A program made the translations under genes and the position numbers. DNA of 35,143 nucleotides from positions 1-35,143 of IMG/VR virus record IMGVR_UViG_3300008740_000024; one strand, given 5' to 3'. This document shows positions 14,821 through 23,348 of this stretch, in pieces; positions within the stretch are counted from its first letter, which is position 1, and each line of letters begins with the position of its first letter. The stretch comes from a virus. Under the pieces are notes generated by a model. It searched no databases. It was not told the DNA's origin and worked only from the letters and a program-made list of their open reading frames with translations.

Positions 14821-16520
14821 TAATAATGCACTTCCTCTAATCCCAATGATATTCTATCTGCTCCAACTATTGAAGAATTATTTTGAACTGATAATGTAAC
14901 ATCTACTGTCATTATATTGGCCTTTGTGTTTAGACCTGTCTTTGAATCTACTATTCTGCAAAATAAACCCAATGGTATTCTTAATGTTGGTGGACTTACT
15001 GTAATTTGTGAATAGAATCTTCGTTCCAAACCCAATACTTCACCTGCACTTATCATGGCTTCCCTTGCAGTAGCTTCTTCCTGACCACCACTAAAATTGA
15101 CTACTTTTTCCCTAGTTCCATATTTTGCTTTTGCCCTTGTATTTTCCAATATGATTTGAAGTGATTTCTGATTATAAACTCTCATACTAAACAAACCTGT
15201 TGCACTTGACCAGGAATCACCATCTGTTGAAGTCCAAAATGTTCCTGTGCCTGTTCTATAATCCATTGTATAATTATGAGATGAATCACCATACTTGTGT
15301 AAGACTAGCATTAATGGATCATCTGGGTTTACATTTACCTTTTCATCTAGGCTAAATTCTGCCCAATCACCTGATGTGCTGAATGTTTGTAACTTTGTTG
15401 ATGTTATGGATATTGACTTTCTAAGATTATCTCTCTTTGGAGCATTTGAAGCTCCTGTATCAACTCCTACTATCTCAAATGTTGTATTGGTTGCAGGTGT
15501 TCCTGTCTTGGCCATTCTGATTGCCAATTTTCCAATATTGTCAGTTGCAGGTGTAAATGGTATTCCTATCCATGATGAGTGTGATTGTCTTACAGCATTT
15601 TCACTACCACTATTCTGTTGATCAATCTTTACACTATTGCTACCAAGCCCATGAATTGTTGAGAAAGCAGAATCAAATGATGAATCTCGCCAAGAGTTTG
15701 AAGCATTTAATAAATATCCAATTCTTGATGAATCCCAATTCTGTGCTGTATCGCCTGACAGGTTGTTTGTAAATAAGAATCCTGAATCAATACTTCCTGG
15801 ATCACGCAGAAACAAATCCCTATCTGCATCAACTCCCCACATCATATTTCCCGTTGAAGCCAATTCTGATAATGTTGTTGCGTATGTTGCATATGATTTT
15901 TGCAAGTCAGGTAGTTTTAAATCTAAATCTATAACACCATTTGATGTTATTCCCAAATCAGTATTATTTAATCCCTGATCTGCCTGATGATCCTCATCTT
16001 CTACTACATCTTTAAAGAGTTCTGAAATCTTTGTTGATGTATCATTTGAATCTACTGTGACACCATCTGCTGTTTTACTTTGAAACCTTTTGATGTTTGT
16101 AACCCTATCTTTTAATATTACACCCCAACCAACACATGACAATACTACTGATTGCCTGTTTGTAGCAGGTCTTACTATATCAACATCATATATTTTACCA
16201 TAAAACCATCTCTGTAAAAGTGGTTGCGACTTGCCTAGATATATCTGAATATCCCATTGTCTTTCAATCTTACTATCACGCCTTACCTTTTCCGTATCTG
16301 TCAAAGTATTATCTGGATCATCTATTTTAAGAATACAATATCCATAATCAGAATTTACACCCATGTGAATTGAGAGTTCCCTTAGTTTGAAATCTTGCTG
16401 TGGTGATACTGATGAAGTTGTTGTTGATGTTTCATATCTGTATTTCTCTACTCCTGTTCTATCAGTAATTATGATTTTAGGCTCTAATGGGTTTGTATCA
16501 TAGTTTGGTGTTAGTGACAT
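14820..16520 (-). CDS. tail hub/baseplate protein with carbohydrate-binding-like insert
   Basis: 566 residues. The N-terminal part (PKIIITDRTGVEKYRYE, FKLRELSIHMG, ILKIDDPDNTLTD, LLQRWFYGKIYDVDIVRP, VLSCVGWGVILKD) has the look of phage hub proteins that follow the tape measure. The middle (SWIGIPFTPATDNIGKLAIRM, TFEIVGVDTG, PLMLVLHKYGD) resembles a beta-sandwich carbohydrate-binding insert. The C-terminus returns to hub-like sequence (AREAMISAGEVLGLERRFY). It starts right at the tape measure stop (TAATG-type overlap). It would cap the tail tube and organise the tip. Confidence 0.75.
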   Translation of the reverse strand: MSLTPNYDTNPLEPKIIITDRTGVEKYRYETSTTTSSVSPQQDFKLRELSIHMGVNSDYGYCILKIDDPDNTLTDTEKVRRDSKIERQWDIQIYLGKSQPLLQRWFYGKIYDVDIVRPATNRQSVVLSCVGWGVILKDRVTNIKRFQSKTADGVTVDSNDTSTKISELFKDVVEDEDHQADQGLNNTDLGITSNGVIDLDLKLPDLQKSYATYATTLSELASTGNMMWGVDADRDLFLRDPGSIDSGFLFTNNLSGDTAQNWDSSRIGYLLNASNSWRDSSFDSAFSTIHGLGSNSVKIDQQNSGSENAVRQSHSSWIGIPFTPATDNIGKLAIRMAKTGTPATNTTFEIVGVDTGASNAPKRDNLRKSISITSTKLQTFSTSGDWAEFSLDEKVNVNPDDPLMLVLHKYGDSSHNYTMDYRTGTGTFWTSTDGDSWSSATGLFSMRVYNQKSLQIILENTRAKAKYGTREKVVNFSGGQEEATAREAMISAGEVLGLERRFYSQITVSPPTLRIPLGLFCRIVDSKTGLNTKANIMTVDVTLSVQNNSSIVGADRISLGLEEVHY

Positions 16521-19042
16521 TATGTTACTCCCGTTGACATGCCTTCCATTCGCTGCTGATATGCCAACATATCTATCAATGTTTGTTCGCCTTGTAACTC
16601 ATCTTTGATTATCTTAAATGCTTCACTTGGCGATAATGTTGGTAGTTGATTAGAATATCCTGTTGCAGTTTGCATACGCTGTGCATCTCTTTCTCTCTGT
16701 GTTTCTGCTGTTCCTATACCAATACTGTTAGCCCATCTTTTCATATAACGCCAAGAATCAATACGCCACTCCATTCTATCTTCCATTTCATCAAATGATT
16801 TTTGCCACTCTTGTATATTTTCATTTAGTTTTTCCTGTAAATCCTGATCTAATGTTCCATATCTACTAGCTTGCCCTCTTATTGTTGAAGCACTTGCCCC
16901 ACCCAAACCTCTTTGTGCATTTAACATGCCTACCTTTCTTCTACCATGATCTCTGATTATACTTGGGGTTGATGTTTTTGTTGCTGTTGAAGAAATTTCC
17001 TTATAATAATCTGCGTGTTGTTGTCTTACTTCTGCGTTATCTGCTGCTCTTTGTGCATTAATTTGTTCAACTTGTGATGCTGATGTGATTCCTAATGATG
17101 TTTTAGCTGACTTTCTATGTTCTTCTAGTTGTTGTGTAATAGTTTTTAATCCACCACCCCAAGCAATAATAGCAGAATCCCATTCAGATTCTGTTCCTGA
17201 ATGACTAATTGGTTTTCTGCCTGATTTATAATAATCTAATAATAATGGGTGGTTTGGTATTATGTTACCATATTTATCTCTAAAGTCAAAACCTATTCCC
17301 ATGCCTGTATTAGTTCCATAGTCAAAACTAGCACCTGCTCTTATAGCCAATCTTTGTGATTCAATATATTTTTCCCATTGTGGCCCGCTAATACTTTTGC
17401 CTGTTAATATTTGTGGTTTATCACCTATATACGTTACACCTGAAGGTCTATTAAATGTTAAACCTGTTCCACTAGAATACCCTGTCTTTTCTCTCAAAAA
17501 CTCTTTACCCCAAAATTCAGGCGTATATGGACTACCTGCAGCACCAAACCCAAAGTTAGTTCCTGATGGGCTTCTCATTAAAGCCTGTGAAGTTGGTAAT
17601 TTTCCTAATGCTTCTGCTGTCTTTTCATTCATGGCTTTTTGCATAAATTCATCTATTGTATCTAAAGCTTCTGGTTGATCTAAATTTGCTTGTTTTAATT
17701 TTATTAATACATCAAACTTCTGATCAGGTGTTAATCCCCTATAAGCAATTTGTTGTTCTATATTACCAAGTGGCGAAGCAGTAATACCAATTTGTTCTAC
17801 TGCTTTTTGTTTTGGTGGTGCTACAGATAAAGGCTCTGCTCCTGCTCCCTCTGCTGTAGGAATCCAACTTGGTATATTAGCTGGATCAGTTGTAACACCC
17901 CAAGTGTTTTGGGGGGTTGCTACACCCCCACCCCTAAAATCTGGGGGCTTTACAAGTGTAACATCTTTGCCTACACTTCGGGCAATCATTAATTGTGCAT
18001 TATAATTTGCTATCTTATCTGCTGTGTTTTGATAACCTGCAGAAAGCTGTGATAAATATGCTATTTGCTGTGCTGCTATAAATGTTAGTTTAGGAATTTC
18101 TTTTGATGTTCCTTCCATAGCTTCACCCAAACCTTTTGTTGATTGTGTTGCATCACCCAACTTTTCATCAACTTCTTCCATTTGATTTGATAATCCTAAT
18201 AATCCACCTGTTATTTCTTCTATACTTCCAAATACTTTACCCAAATGCATATCCCATGTTGACATGACAATAGTTAATCCTGTTATTGCCCAACCAATCG
18301 GGCCAAGTGCCAAGTATAAACCTCTAAATGCACTACCTAATGTCCTTGTGCCAAAAGCTGACATCATAGCTGTTCTACCTGCTGTAGTAAATATTGCAGG
18401 TAACATCTTTGTTCTTGTTATAAGTGCATCTGTTTGATAATTTAATGCTGCTGTCTTTGCTCTTAAAACCGACATGGATATACCTGCTGTTTTCATTGTT
18501 GCTATTGTTTGCACCATTGAAACTGTAACGTTTGCTATGTTTGCCCCAAATAACAACCAAACATCATTTAATTTGGCTTTTTCTATTCTAAGTTTTTCTT
18601 CTTTTACCACCATATCTGCTGTAGCTGTGTTTATTTCTTTCATCAAGTTTAATGCTTTTCTAGAATTTCCCATACCTCTTGCTACTAATTCATCATATCT
18701 TAACTGCTTTGCATTTAACAAATCTTGAGCTCTTGCAACACCTATCTTTGCCATAGAAACTCTATGTTCTGCTGAAGCTAAGTTTGTAAGTGAAGTATAT
18801 GTTTGAACTGCTGATGTTGAAAGGTTAAGCATACCTTGTGTCATAGTTTGGAATCCTACTGCTGATGCTGCTGCTTTATCACCTGTTGATGAAACAGAAG
18901 TCTTTAACCTATCTGTAGCCTGACTAGCTTTAACAGTCTTGGCTTCCATCTGACCTAACTGATGTGTAAGTTTCTGTATCTGCCCTGTAGCTTTGTTAAT
19001 ATCTACAGATATGACAAGTCTTGAAGTTTCGTTTCTAGCCAT
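16520..19042 (-). CDS. tail tape measure protein
   Basis: 840 residues. The N-terminus has the typical tape measure opening (VISVDINKATGQIQKLTHQL), followed by a long helical coiled region. Hydrophobic segments lie at about 161-183 and 239-260 (FRGLYLALGPIGWAITGLTIVM), and a long helical, Gln/Glu-rich C-terminal half follows. It lies in the expected place after the tail tube and the G/GT chaperones and before the hub gene. By the usual rule of about 1.5 angstrom per residue, the tail would be roughly 120 nm, suggesting a long non-contractile tail. No lysozyme or peptidase motif was seen inside it. No tail sheath gene is recognised. Confidence 0.9.
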   Translation of the reverse strand: MARNETSRLVISVDINKATGQIQKLTHQLGQMEAKTVKASQATDRLKTSVSSTGDKAAASAVGFQTMTQGMLNLSTSAVQTYTSLTNLASAEHRVSMAKIGVARAQDLLNAKQLRYDELVARGMGNSRKALNLMKEINTATADMVVKEEKLRIEKAKLNDVWLLFGANIANVTVSMVQTIATMKTAGISMSVLRAKTAALNYQTDALITRTKMLPAIFTTAGRTAMMSAFGTRTLGSAFRGLYLALGPIGWAITGLTIVMSTWDMHLGKVFGSIEEITGGLLGLSNQMEEVDEKLGDATQSTKGLGEAMEGTSKEIPKLTFIAAQQIAYLSQLSAGYQNTADKIANYNAQLMIARSVGKDVTLVKPPDFRGGGVATPQNTWGVTTDPANIPSWIPTAEGAGAEPLSVAPPKQKAVEQIGITASPLGNIEQQIAYRGLTPDQKFDVLIKLKQANLDQPEALDTIDEFMQKAMNEKTAEALGKLPTSQALMRSPSGTNFGFGAAGSPYTPEFWGKEFLREKTGYSSGTGLTFNRPSGVTYIGDKPQILTGKSISGPQWEKYIESQRLAIRAGASFDYGTNTGMGIGFDFRDKYGNIIPNHPLLLDYYKSGRKPISHSGTESEWDSAIIAWGGGLKTITQQLEEHRKSAKTSLGITSASQVEQINAQRAADNAEVRQQHADYYKEISSTATKTSTPSIIRDHGRRKVGMLNAQRGLGGASASTIRGQASRYGTLDQDLQEKLNENIQEWQKSFDEMEDRMEWRIDSWRYMKRWANSIGIGTAETQRERDAQRMQTATGYSNQLPTLSPSEAFKIIKDELQGEQTLIDMLAYQQRMEGMSTGVT

Positions 19043-19067
19043 GACTTAACAATACACCATTCAATAA

Positions 19068-19077
19068 TAGGAAGTTA
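19068..19077 (-). promoter_or_regulatory. late box variant, sense ATAACTTCCTA
   Basis: Core ACTTC ends 29 nt before the tape measure ATG (19042) and overlaps the stop of the gp10-like gene. Confidence 0.55.
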
Positions 19078-19725
19078 TCCAACATCTGCCTTTTTAATAA
19101 ACTGACCTGTTCTTCTTCTTCTACCAAGCCTACGTTTAAACTGTTTTCTTCCTGTTCTTACCCTAATTAAAGATATTTTACCCCTACCTCTCAACGTTGA
19201 TCTATGAGTTCCTGTAAGACCTACTGTTTTTGTAAGATTTGATTGTTTGGACATTCCAATATGATCAAATGTTTTCCAATGTCTTTTCAATTTTGCTCTT
19301 ACTAACTGCCCCATAACATCATCTAATAGTCTTGAAATATGAATTATATGTGGTTGAGCCTTTGTTCCAGGGTGCATTACTCTTTTAAACCAAACTTCCT
19401 CACCTACTCTATCCCAATAAAAATGCATATATTTTACATTCCTAGCAAGTATCTCATGTGGTTTAGTTCCATTTTCTAACCAATTAAATACGTTAGGCAT
19501 AGATGTATCTATTTCAATAAAGTTGTCACCTCGTTTTACAACACGCCATGAATTAGCATATGATCCTGTAGCTCTTGGTGCTGCCTGTTTTATTGCCTTT
19601 AATGTTAATTCCTCAAACTCTTTTAAATATTCGTTTACTAGCTTCACTTTGTTTTTTTGTAGTGTTTGTAAGTTTTTCTTATATTTATCCAATCCTACCC
19701 ACTTCATTGATTGTATTCTAGCCAA
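19075..19725 (-). CDS. HK97 gp10-like tail completion protein with Arg-rich tail
   Basis: 216 residues. The core (LKAIKQAAPRATGSYANSW, WLENGTKPHEI, HPGTKAQPHI) matches the HK97-gp10-like head-tail joining family, with the conserved GTKPH and HPGTKAxPH. The last 45 residues are very basic (GRKQFKRRLGRRRRTG), an extension not usual for the family that could touch packaged DNA at the neck. Start TTG 19725 is chosen for a GGAG site nine bases upstream; ATG 19707 is the alternative. It overlaps the end of the GT extension frame. Confidence 0.8.
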   Translation of the reverse strand: MARIQSMKWVGLDKYKKNLQTLQKNKVKLVNEYLKEFEELTLKAIKQAAPRATGSYANSWRVVKRGDNFIEIDTSMPNVFNWLENGTKPHEILARNVKYMHFYWDRVGEEVWFKRVMHPGTKAQPHIIHISRLLDDVMGQLVRAKLKRHWKTFDHIGMSKQSNLTKTVGLTGTHRSTLRGRGKISLIRVRTGRKQFKRRLGRRRRTGQFIKKADVG

Positions 19726-19990
19726 CTCTTGAAGCTCCTTCTGAATCTTGTTCTCTTAATTTATTAATAATGCTTTGAACTTTATTCAAATCTGACACTA
19801 TATCTAATCCATGTTTTTCCTTTACATGAAGTATATCTGAAAGATTGCCAAACCCGTTGTTTATAGCTGATATGATTATAGAATATTCTGTTAATTCAGG
19901 AAAGTCAACTACTGCTTTTGTCCGTTCTTGTTGATCTCCTTCGTAGAGGAAGCGAACTGCCTCGCCAAATCTGTTGATCCAAATTTTGTT
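19718..19990 (-). CDS. T-like extension of the tail chaperone, reached by -1 frameshift
   Basis: Open frame of 90 residues plus stop, with no start of its own. It begins at the slippery heptamer and continues NKIWINRFGEAVRFLYEGDQ, then TKAVVDFPELTEYS and SDILHVKEKHGLD. Together with 98 codons of the first frame, the fused product would be 188 residues. Its place between tail tube and tape measure is exactly that of lambda G/GT tail assembly chaperones, which bind the tape measure and recruit tube protein. The sequence is protein-like throughout and stops seven bases inside the gp10-like gene. Confidence 0.85.
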   Translation of the reverse strand, partial: NKIWINRFGEAVRFLYEGDQQERTKAVVDFPELTEYSIIISAINNGFGNLSDILHVKEKHGLDIVSDLNKVQSIINKLREQDSEGASRVG

Positions 19991-20283
19991 AAAAAAACAA
20001 ATGTAGAAGCAGTAATCTCTCTTATTTCCCCTTCTGTTAGAGTATCTAAATCTTCTTCCTTAAAATCTTTTAATCCTAATGGTAATACTGTATTAAACCA
20101 TTCTTCTTCAATATTCTCTACTTCTGTTTGAGTTAATTTCTCAATTCCTTTTTCTTCTAGCTTCTCATGTTTGTTACGGAGTTCCTTTATAACCTTTAAC
20201 TCTTTTCTTGTTACTATATCCTTAAAATGATAAGTTAAATTATCACGAACTTTGATACAACCATTCTCTAAATCTAATTCCAT
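19909..20283 (-). CDS. tail assembly chaperone, G-like
   Basis: 124 residues, acidic and helical (EKLEEKGIEKLTQTEVENIEEE), ending in a short lysine/glutamine tail (INKNGQKQ). No sequence family is recognised; the call rests on position between tail tube and tape measure and on the overlapping -1 frame. The product without frameshift would be the abundant G form. The region upstream (20284-20316) lacks a clear late box and is A/T-rich. Confidence 0.8.
   Translation of the reverse strand: MELDLENGCIKVRDNLTYHFKDIVTRKELKVIKELRNKHEKLEEKGIEKLTQTEVENIEEEWFNTVLPLGLKDFKEEDLDTLTEGEIREITASTFVFLTKFGSTDLARQFASSTKEINKNGQKQ
19990..19996 (-). other. -1 ribosomal frameshift slippery heptamer T TTT TTA
   Basis: In the zero frame the codons are GTT TTT TTA ACA, giving X XXY YYZ = T TTT TTA, the same heptamer as the HIV-1 gag-pol site. 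Slipping one base back leads directly into the 90-residue T-like frame. A run of seven T is also a place where assembly errors occur, so read depth should be inspected. Confidence 0.75.
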
Positions 20284-20316
20284 GCTTAATTATTAATAAT
20301 AAGTGCTATTAATAAA

Positions 20317-21231
20317 CTATGCTATAGATACGCCTTCTGCACGAGCTGTTATACTCTCTACAAATGCATCTGTTGTAGTTGCAGATTTAGAACTTGACCA
20401 ACCTGCTAAAACACAGTTGGTATATGTTAATGTCTTACTTGGACTTGATGAGAATTTGTATGTTGCTGCTCTAGCTGTCTTTGATTTAAAGTCACCAATC
20501 AATGTTGTGTCTTTTACAAAGCAATCAACTGAAAACTCTATTCTTCTTGCTGTTGGTTTTGCATATGTTATCGTTTGCTCACCATTTACTGATAATACTG
20601 ACATATCTCTGTTTACTGTAGTTGAGAATCTTCTTTCAGGTCTTGCTACAGAGTTCCAAGTGAAAGGATCACTACCTGCATCTGTATGAGTTACAGGACT
20701 TGCAGTTGGGATTGAAACAAAAGTTGGGTTAGTTAGTCCATGAGCTGTTGCAGGAGTTGTAATTTCCTTACAAATCCAGGTCATATCTGCGTTCCAAGTT
20801 CCTCTCTCTAATGATAGAGTTGTAGAAGTTGGTAAGCAACCTTTTAAAATAGTATAATATTCTGTGTTATCTAGTTTTTCTGAAAATATGAATGACAATG
20901 AAGCATCAATAGATCCTGATCCACCACCACTTGCTGAAAGACCATAATTAAGTAAAAGTGTGTCAGTTGGATTAAATCGCATTGTAAATGTATAAAGTTC
21001 GCCTGTTTTTACTGCATCAACTACATCTTCTGATCCTAGAACATCAACATCTTGATGAACAATGTCAGGGTTTAATGTTATCTCTGTGTTAAGTCCTGCT
21101 GCTGTAAAACCTGGACTTGAAGTTGGTGTTACTCCATAAGAAGTCGGGCCTGTTAATATGCTTGATGTTTCCTGAATATATTGTAAAGGCTTAACTATAT
21201 CTTTCTTGGTAGTTACGTTATGTGCTGCCAT
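20317..21231 (-). CDS. major tail tube protein
   Basis: 304 residues, beta-rich, with tail tube-like features: DVDVLGSEDVVDAVKTGELY near residue 60-80, FTMRFNPTDTLLLNYGL, SFIFSEKLDNTEYYTILKG, LSLERGTWNADMTWICKE, and a C-terminal SPSKTLTYTNCVLAGWS. It precedes the G/GT chaperones, as expected. A strong late box lies upstream. It polymerises as rings to form the tail tube. Confidence 0.85.
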   Translation of the reverse strand: MAAHNVTTKKDIVKPLQYIQETSSILTGPTSYGVTPTSSPGFTAAGLNTEITLNPDIVHQDVDVLGSEDVVDAVKTGELYTFTMRFNPTDTLLLNYGLSASGGGSGSIDASLSFIFSEKLDNTEYYTILKGCLPTSTTLSLERGTWNADMTWICKEITTPATAHGLTNPTFVSIPTASPVTHTDAGSDPFTWNSVARPERRFSTTVNRDMSVLSVNGEQTITYAKPTARRIEFSVDCFVKDTTLIGDFKSKTARAATYKFSSSPSKTLTYTNCVLAGWSSSKSATTTDAFVESITARAEGVSIA

Positions 21232-21256
21232 ATTCTTTTTCTTAGTTTAAAATCAT

Positions 21257-21268
21257 AAAGAGAAGTAT
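21257..21268 (-). promoter_or_regulatory. late box, sense ATACTTCTCTTT
   Basis: Core ACTTC ends 31 nt before the tail tube ATG (21231) and overlaps the stop of the upstream gene (TTAATACTTC). One of the best matches. Confidence 0.75.
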
Positions 21269-21783
21269 TAAGATTTGTCCTTAAACCATGCAACAAGCAA
21301 GAAACCTTGTGAACTTGGATTAGTATCTAATTCCCCCTCAGGCTCTATTCTGTTAAACTCTATTTCAGAGTTTTCAAAATATTGTGCCTCGCTGTTAGCC
21401 CCGTTTGACTTTGTTAACCTGGTAGAGTTATCAGGTGCTATTTCCCATATTATTCTATTTATTTCATCTTCCATTAATGATAGTGTTTCCATTGTTTCGC
21501 CCCAAACATCAAATGATATTTCTGTTCGCCAATAATGTGAGGCATCACCATTTGGATCGTTATCTGAATCTTCTGCTCTCTGCCTACTTACTACGTTTAT
21601 GTAAATCTTGTTCGGGCCTGTATAATCTTGTCTTGCTAGGAAATCAGGATCATCAGTTCCATTCTCAATATCAGGAGTTATGCTGTTTGTGTTTCCACTT
21701 ACCCAATCTTCTGTTAAATGATAATCTAGGGTTTTGTCAAGGTTTTCCCTATCGCCACTAAGGTTTCTAATCGTGACGGCCAT
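21268..21783 (-). CDS. tail terminator/tail completion protein
   Basis: 171 residues with IYINVVSRQRAEDSD, HYWRTEISFDVWGET and LMEDEINRIIWEIAPDNST, typical of small tail-terminator or completion proteins that cap the tube. It lies between the connector genes and the tail tube gene, as in lambda-like orders. It overlaps the tiny zinc-finger gene by 17 bases. Family assignment is by position and pattern. Confidence 0.7.
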   Translation of the reverse strand: MAVTIRNLSGDRENLDKTLDYHLTEDWVSGNTNSITPDIENGTDDPDFLARQDYTGPNKIYINVVSRQRAEDSDNDPNGDASHYWRTEISFDVWGETMETLSLMEDEINRIIWEIAPDNSTRLTKSNGANSEAQYFENSEIEFNRIEPEGELDTNPSSQGFLLVAWFKDKS

Positions 21784-21859
21784 GCCACTCTAAATGATCC
21801 TCATACTGATTGTTGCCATCATCTGTTATGGTTTCGCCACAAACTTCACAAACTACCAT
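21767..21859 (-). CDS. C2H2-like zinc-finger micro-protein, 30 residues
   Basis: Starts at ATG 21859, overlapping the connector stop, and ends at TAG 21767 within the terminator gene. The product MVVCEVCGETITDDG continues to YEDHLEWH, giving C-x2-C ... H-x3-H, a one-finger protein with almost nothing else. Its place inside the virion operon and exact overlaps argue that it is translated. Could be a structural zinc peptide or a regulator. Confidence 0.65.
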   Translation of the reverse strand: MVVCEVCGETITDDGNNQYEDHLEWHGRHD

Positions 21860-22173
21860 ACAAATCTCACGTTACCCCAATTACCCTCTTGACTAGGTAT
21901 CATTTGGTCTTTTACTGCTTCAAGCATTTCTTCTGCTTGTCTAACAAATTGAGATTCTCTACCTGTCCTGGCTTGTTGTATAAGTCCTGCAGCATAAAGT
22001 TCTGCTATAGTGTCAATTCTATCTGGAACTGTAGTCAAGTCACTTGTTAAGTTCAAAACGCTGTTTATTCTAGTGGTTGCAACCTGTAATGATGTTGAAA
22101 CGTTTGCAGGAGTTGAAGCCTTTACGTTACCCCACACCAATTTCTGCACTTCAGAAGTATTACCGTAAACCAT
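21853..22173 (-). CDS. head-tail connector protein
   Basis: 106 residues from ATG 22173 (MVYGNTSEVQKLVWGNV); a longer frame from 22203 exists, but the late box spacing (31 nt) favours 22173. The helical body (RIDTIAELYAAGLIQQARTG, QAEEMLEAVKDQ) resembles gp6/gp15-like connector proteins that sit under the portal. Position downstream of the capsid gene fits. Confidence 0.7.
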   Translation of the reverse strand: MVYGNTSEVQKLVWGNVKASTPANVSTSLQVATTRINSVLNLTSDLTTVPDRIDTIAELYAAGLIQQARTGRESQFVRQAEEMLEAVKDQMIPSQEGNWGNVRFVW

Positions 22174-22200
22174 ATACATCTTTATTAAACAATAGTTATA

Positions 22201-22209
22201 CAAGAAGTT
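22201..22209 (-). promoter_or_regulatory. late box variant, sense TAACTTCTTG
   Basis: Core ACTTC ends 31 nt before ATG 22173, in the 125-base gap after the metzincin gene. The rest of that gap shows no gene. Confidence 0.6.
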
Positions 22210-22328
22210 ATGTTCCTTTTATGGCTACAAAATGCAGATAAATATCTTAGTTCTTCTACTGATGATAAAAATTTCGACCTAGAATATGACTTTATTCATT
22301 ATATATTAACAAAGGATATTAAATACCG

Positions 22329-23117
22329 TCAATCACATAAAACTATAGCCCCCCTATCAATTCCACAGAAAAAGGGAATCCAATCAGGGAATGGATATTT
22401 GAATCCACTTTCACCATAAATCAAATAAACCATTTCAATATCAAGATCAGTTATTTCTACAGATACATCTGAAAAGGGATCAAATGAGTGATACATTATT
22501 GATTCAGATTCACAACTTTCAGGACATGATAGAGTATTGTAATAATGTTCCAATCCGATTCCATGCCCAAACTCATGCTTCACAATCCGTTCTATGCTCT
22601 CAATCGGAAAATTCTCTCTATGAACATTCAATTCAATTTTATGATCTAATCCCTTTGATATATCAATCTCTATATGATTGTTATAACCTGTTGTATAGAC
22701 TGTTATAAATGCCCATTTATGCCAGGACTTGCTAAAGTCAAATGATGTAGTTCCTATTGCATTATCATTATCATTAAATTTCTCAAATACTATGAATATG
22801 TTACATTCTTCAAAATCGCTAGTATGTTTATCTGCGTGTTCATACCATTCAAATATTAATATATGAAATGCCCAATCACCACCTGATCTTTCTAGTTTAT
22901 GTTGCCAATCAAATACTGAATCTATAGTTACATCTCTTATTTCTTTCCAATTAGTAATTTCTGATTTGTCAGGTAGCATTATACATACATTTGGATTATC
23001 TTTAAAGTTCAATCCATGAATTATATTATACATATTTGCATTGGCCATGCCTACTATACCTGCAAATACTATCATACAACAAATGAAAAAAAGAAGGGTA
23101 TACGCTACCGTAATCAT
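22329..23117 (-). CDS. membrane-anchored or secreted metzincin (matrixin-like) metalloprotease
   Basis: 262 residues. The N-terminal 26 residues (VAYTLLFFICCMIVFAGIV) are a signal or anchor segment, so the domain acts outside the membrane. HEFGHGIGLEH at 181-191 is the full HExxHxxGxxH metzincin zinc site, followed by the Met-turn SIMYHSF at 206-212. A final YLIYGESGF matches matrixin ends. Located in the virion block next to two small membrane proteins. Inferred role: cleavage of S-layer or surface protein during release or entry. A host-derived protease acquired by the virus is likely. It has its own late box. Confidence 0.9.
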   Translation of the reverse strand: MITVAYTLLFFICCMIVFAGIVGMANANMYNIIHGLNFKDNPNVCIMLPDKSEITNWKEIRDVTIDSVFDWQHKLERSGGDWAFHILIFEWYEHADKHTSDFEECNIFIVFEKFNDNDNAIGTTSFDFSKSWHKWAFITVYTTGYNNHIEIDISKGLDHKIELNVHRENFPIESIERIVKHEFGHGIGLEHYYNTLSCPESCESESIMYHSFDPFSDVSVEITDLDIEMVYLIYGESGFKYPFPDWIPFFCGIDRGAIVLCD

Positions 23118-23142
23118 GTTATAGTGTTATTACATAATAACG

Positions 23143-23150
23143 TAAGAAGT
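23143..23150 (-). promoter_or_regulatory. late box variant, sense ACTTCTTA
   Basis: Core ACTTC ends 29 nt before the metzincin ATG (23117) and follows the upstream stop directly (TAAACTTC). Confidence 0.6.
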
Positions 23151-23315
23151 TTATTCGCTTCTGTGTTTTATCTGATCTGCTGCTATGAATGCTGCTACAG
23201 GTGCTAAGAGCAATACTGCTCCCTCTATATCAGCTACAACGTCTTTGGCAATCAAAAGTGCCGATACCAATCCATAACAGATTATTCCTATGTATCTTGT
23301 TGACCACATATCCAT
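23151..23315 (-). CDS. holin-like membrane protein, about 53 residues
   Basis: Two hydrophobic segments (YIGIICYGLVSALLIA and GAVLLLAPVAAFIAA) joined by a short KDVVADIE loop, with a basic end (KHRSE). Start ATG 23315 or, better placed after GGAG, ATG 23309 (MWSTRYIGII). Size and topology fit small two-helix holins. It sits between a coiled-coil membrane protein and the metzincin. Confidence 0.7.
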   Translation of the reverse strand: MDMWSTRYIGIICYGLVSALLIAKDVVADIEGAVLLLAPVAAFIAADQIKHRSE

Positions 23316-23334
23316 CACTCCTTTGAATATTGAG

Positions 23335-23346
23335 AAAAGAAGTATT
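23335..23346 (-). promoter_or_regulatory. late box, sense AATACTTCTTTT
   Basis: Core ACTTC ends 30 nt before ATG 23309 and lies just after the stop of the upstream gene. Confidence 0.7.
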
Positions 23347-23348
23347 AT

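Noticed and set aside
18375-18560. Leftward 61-residue frame inside the tape measure gene
   Set aside because: Asn/Ser/Lys-rich shadow of the tape measure coding sequence with no motif or start signal.
22210-22419. 69-residue rightward frame in the gap after the metzincin
   Set aside because: Half of it is antisense to the metzincin end, and it has no motif; the gap is better explained as late promoter space.
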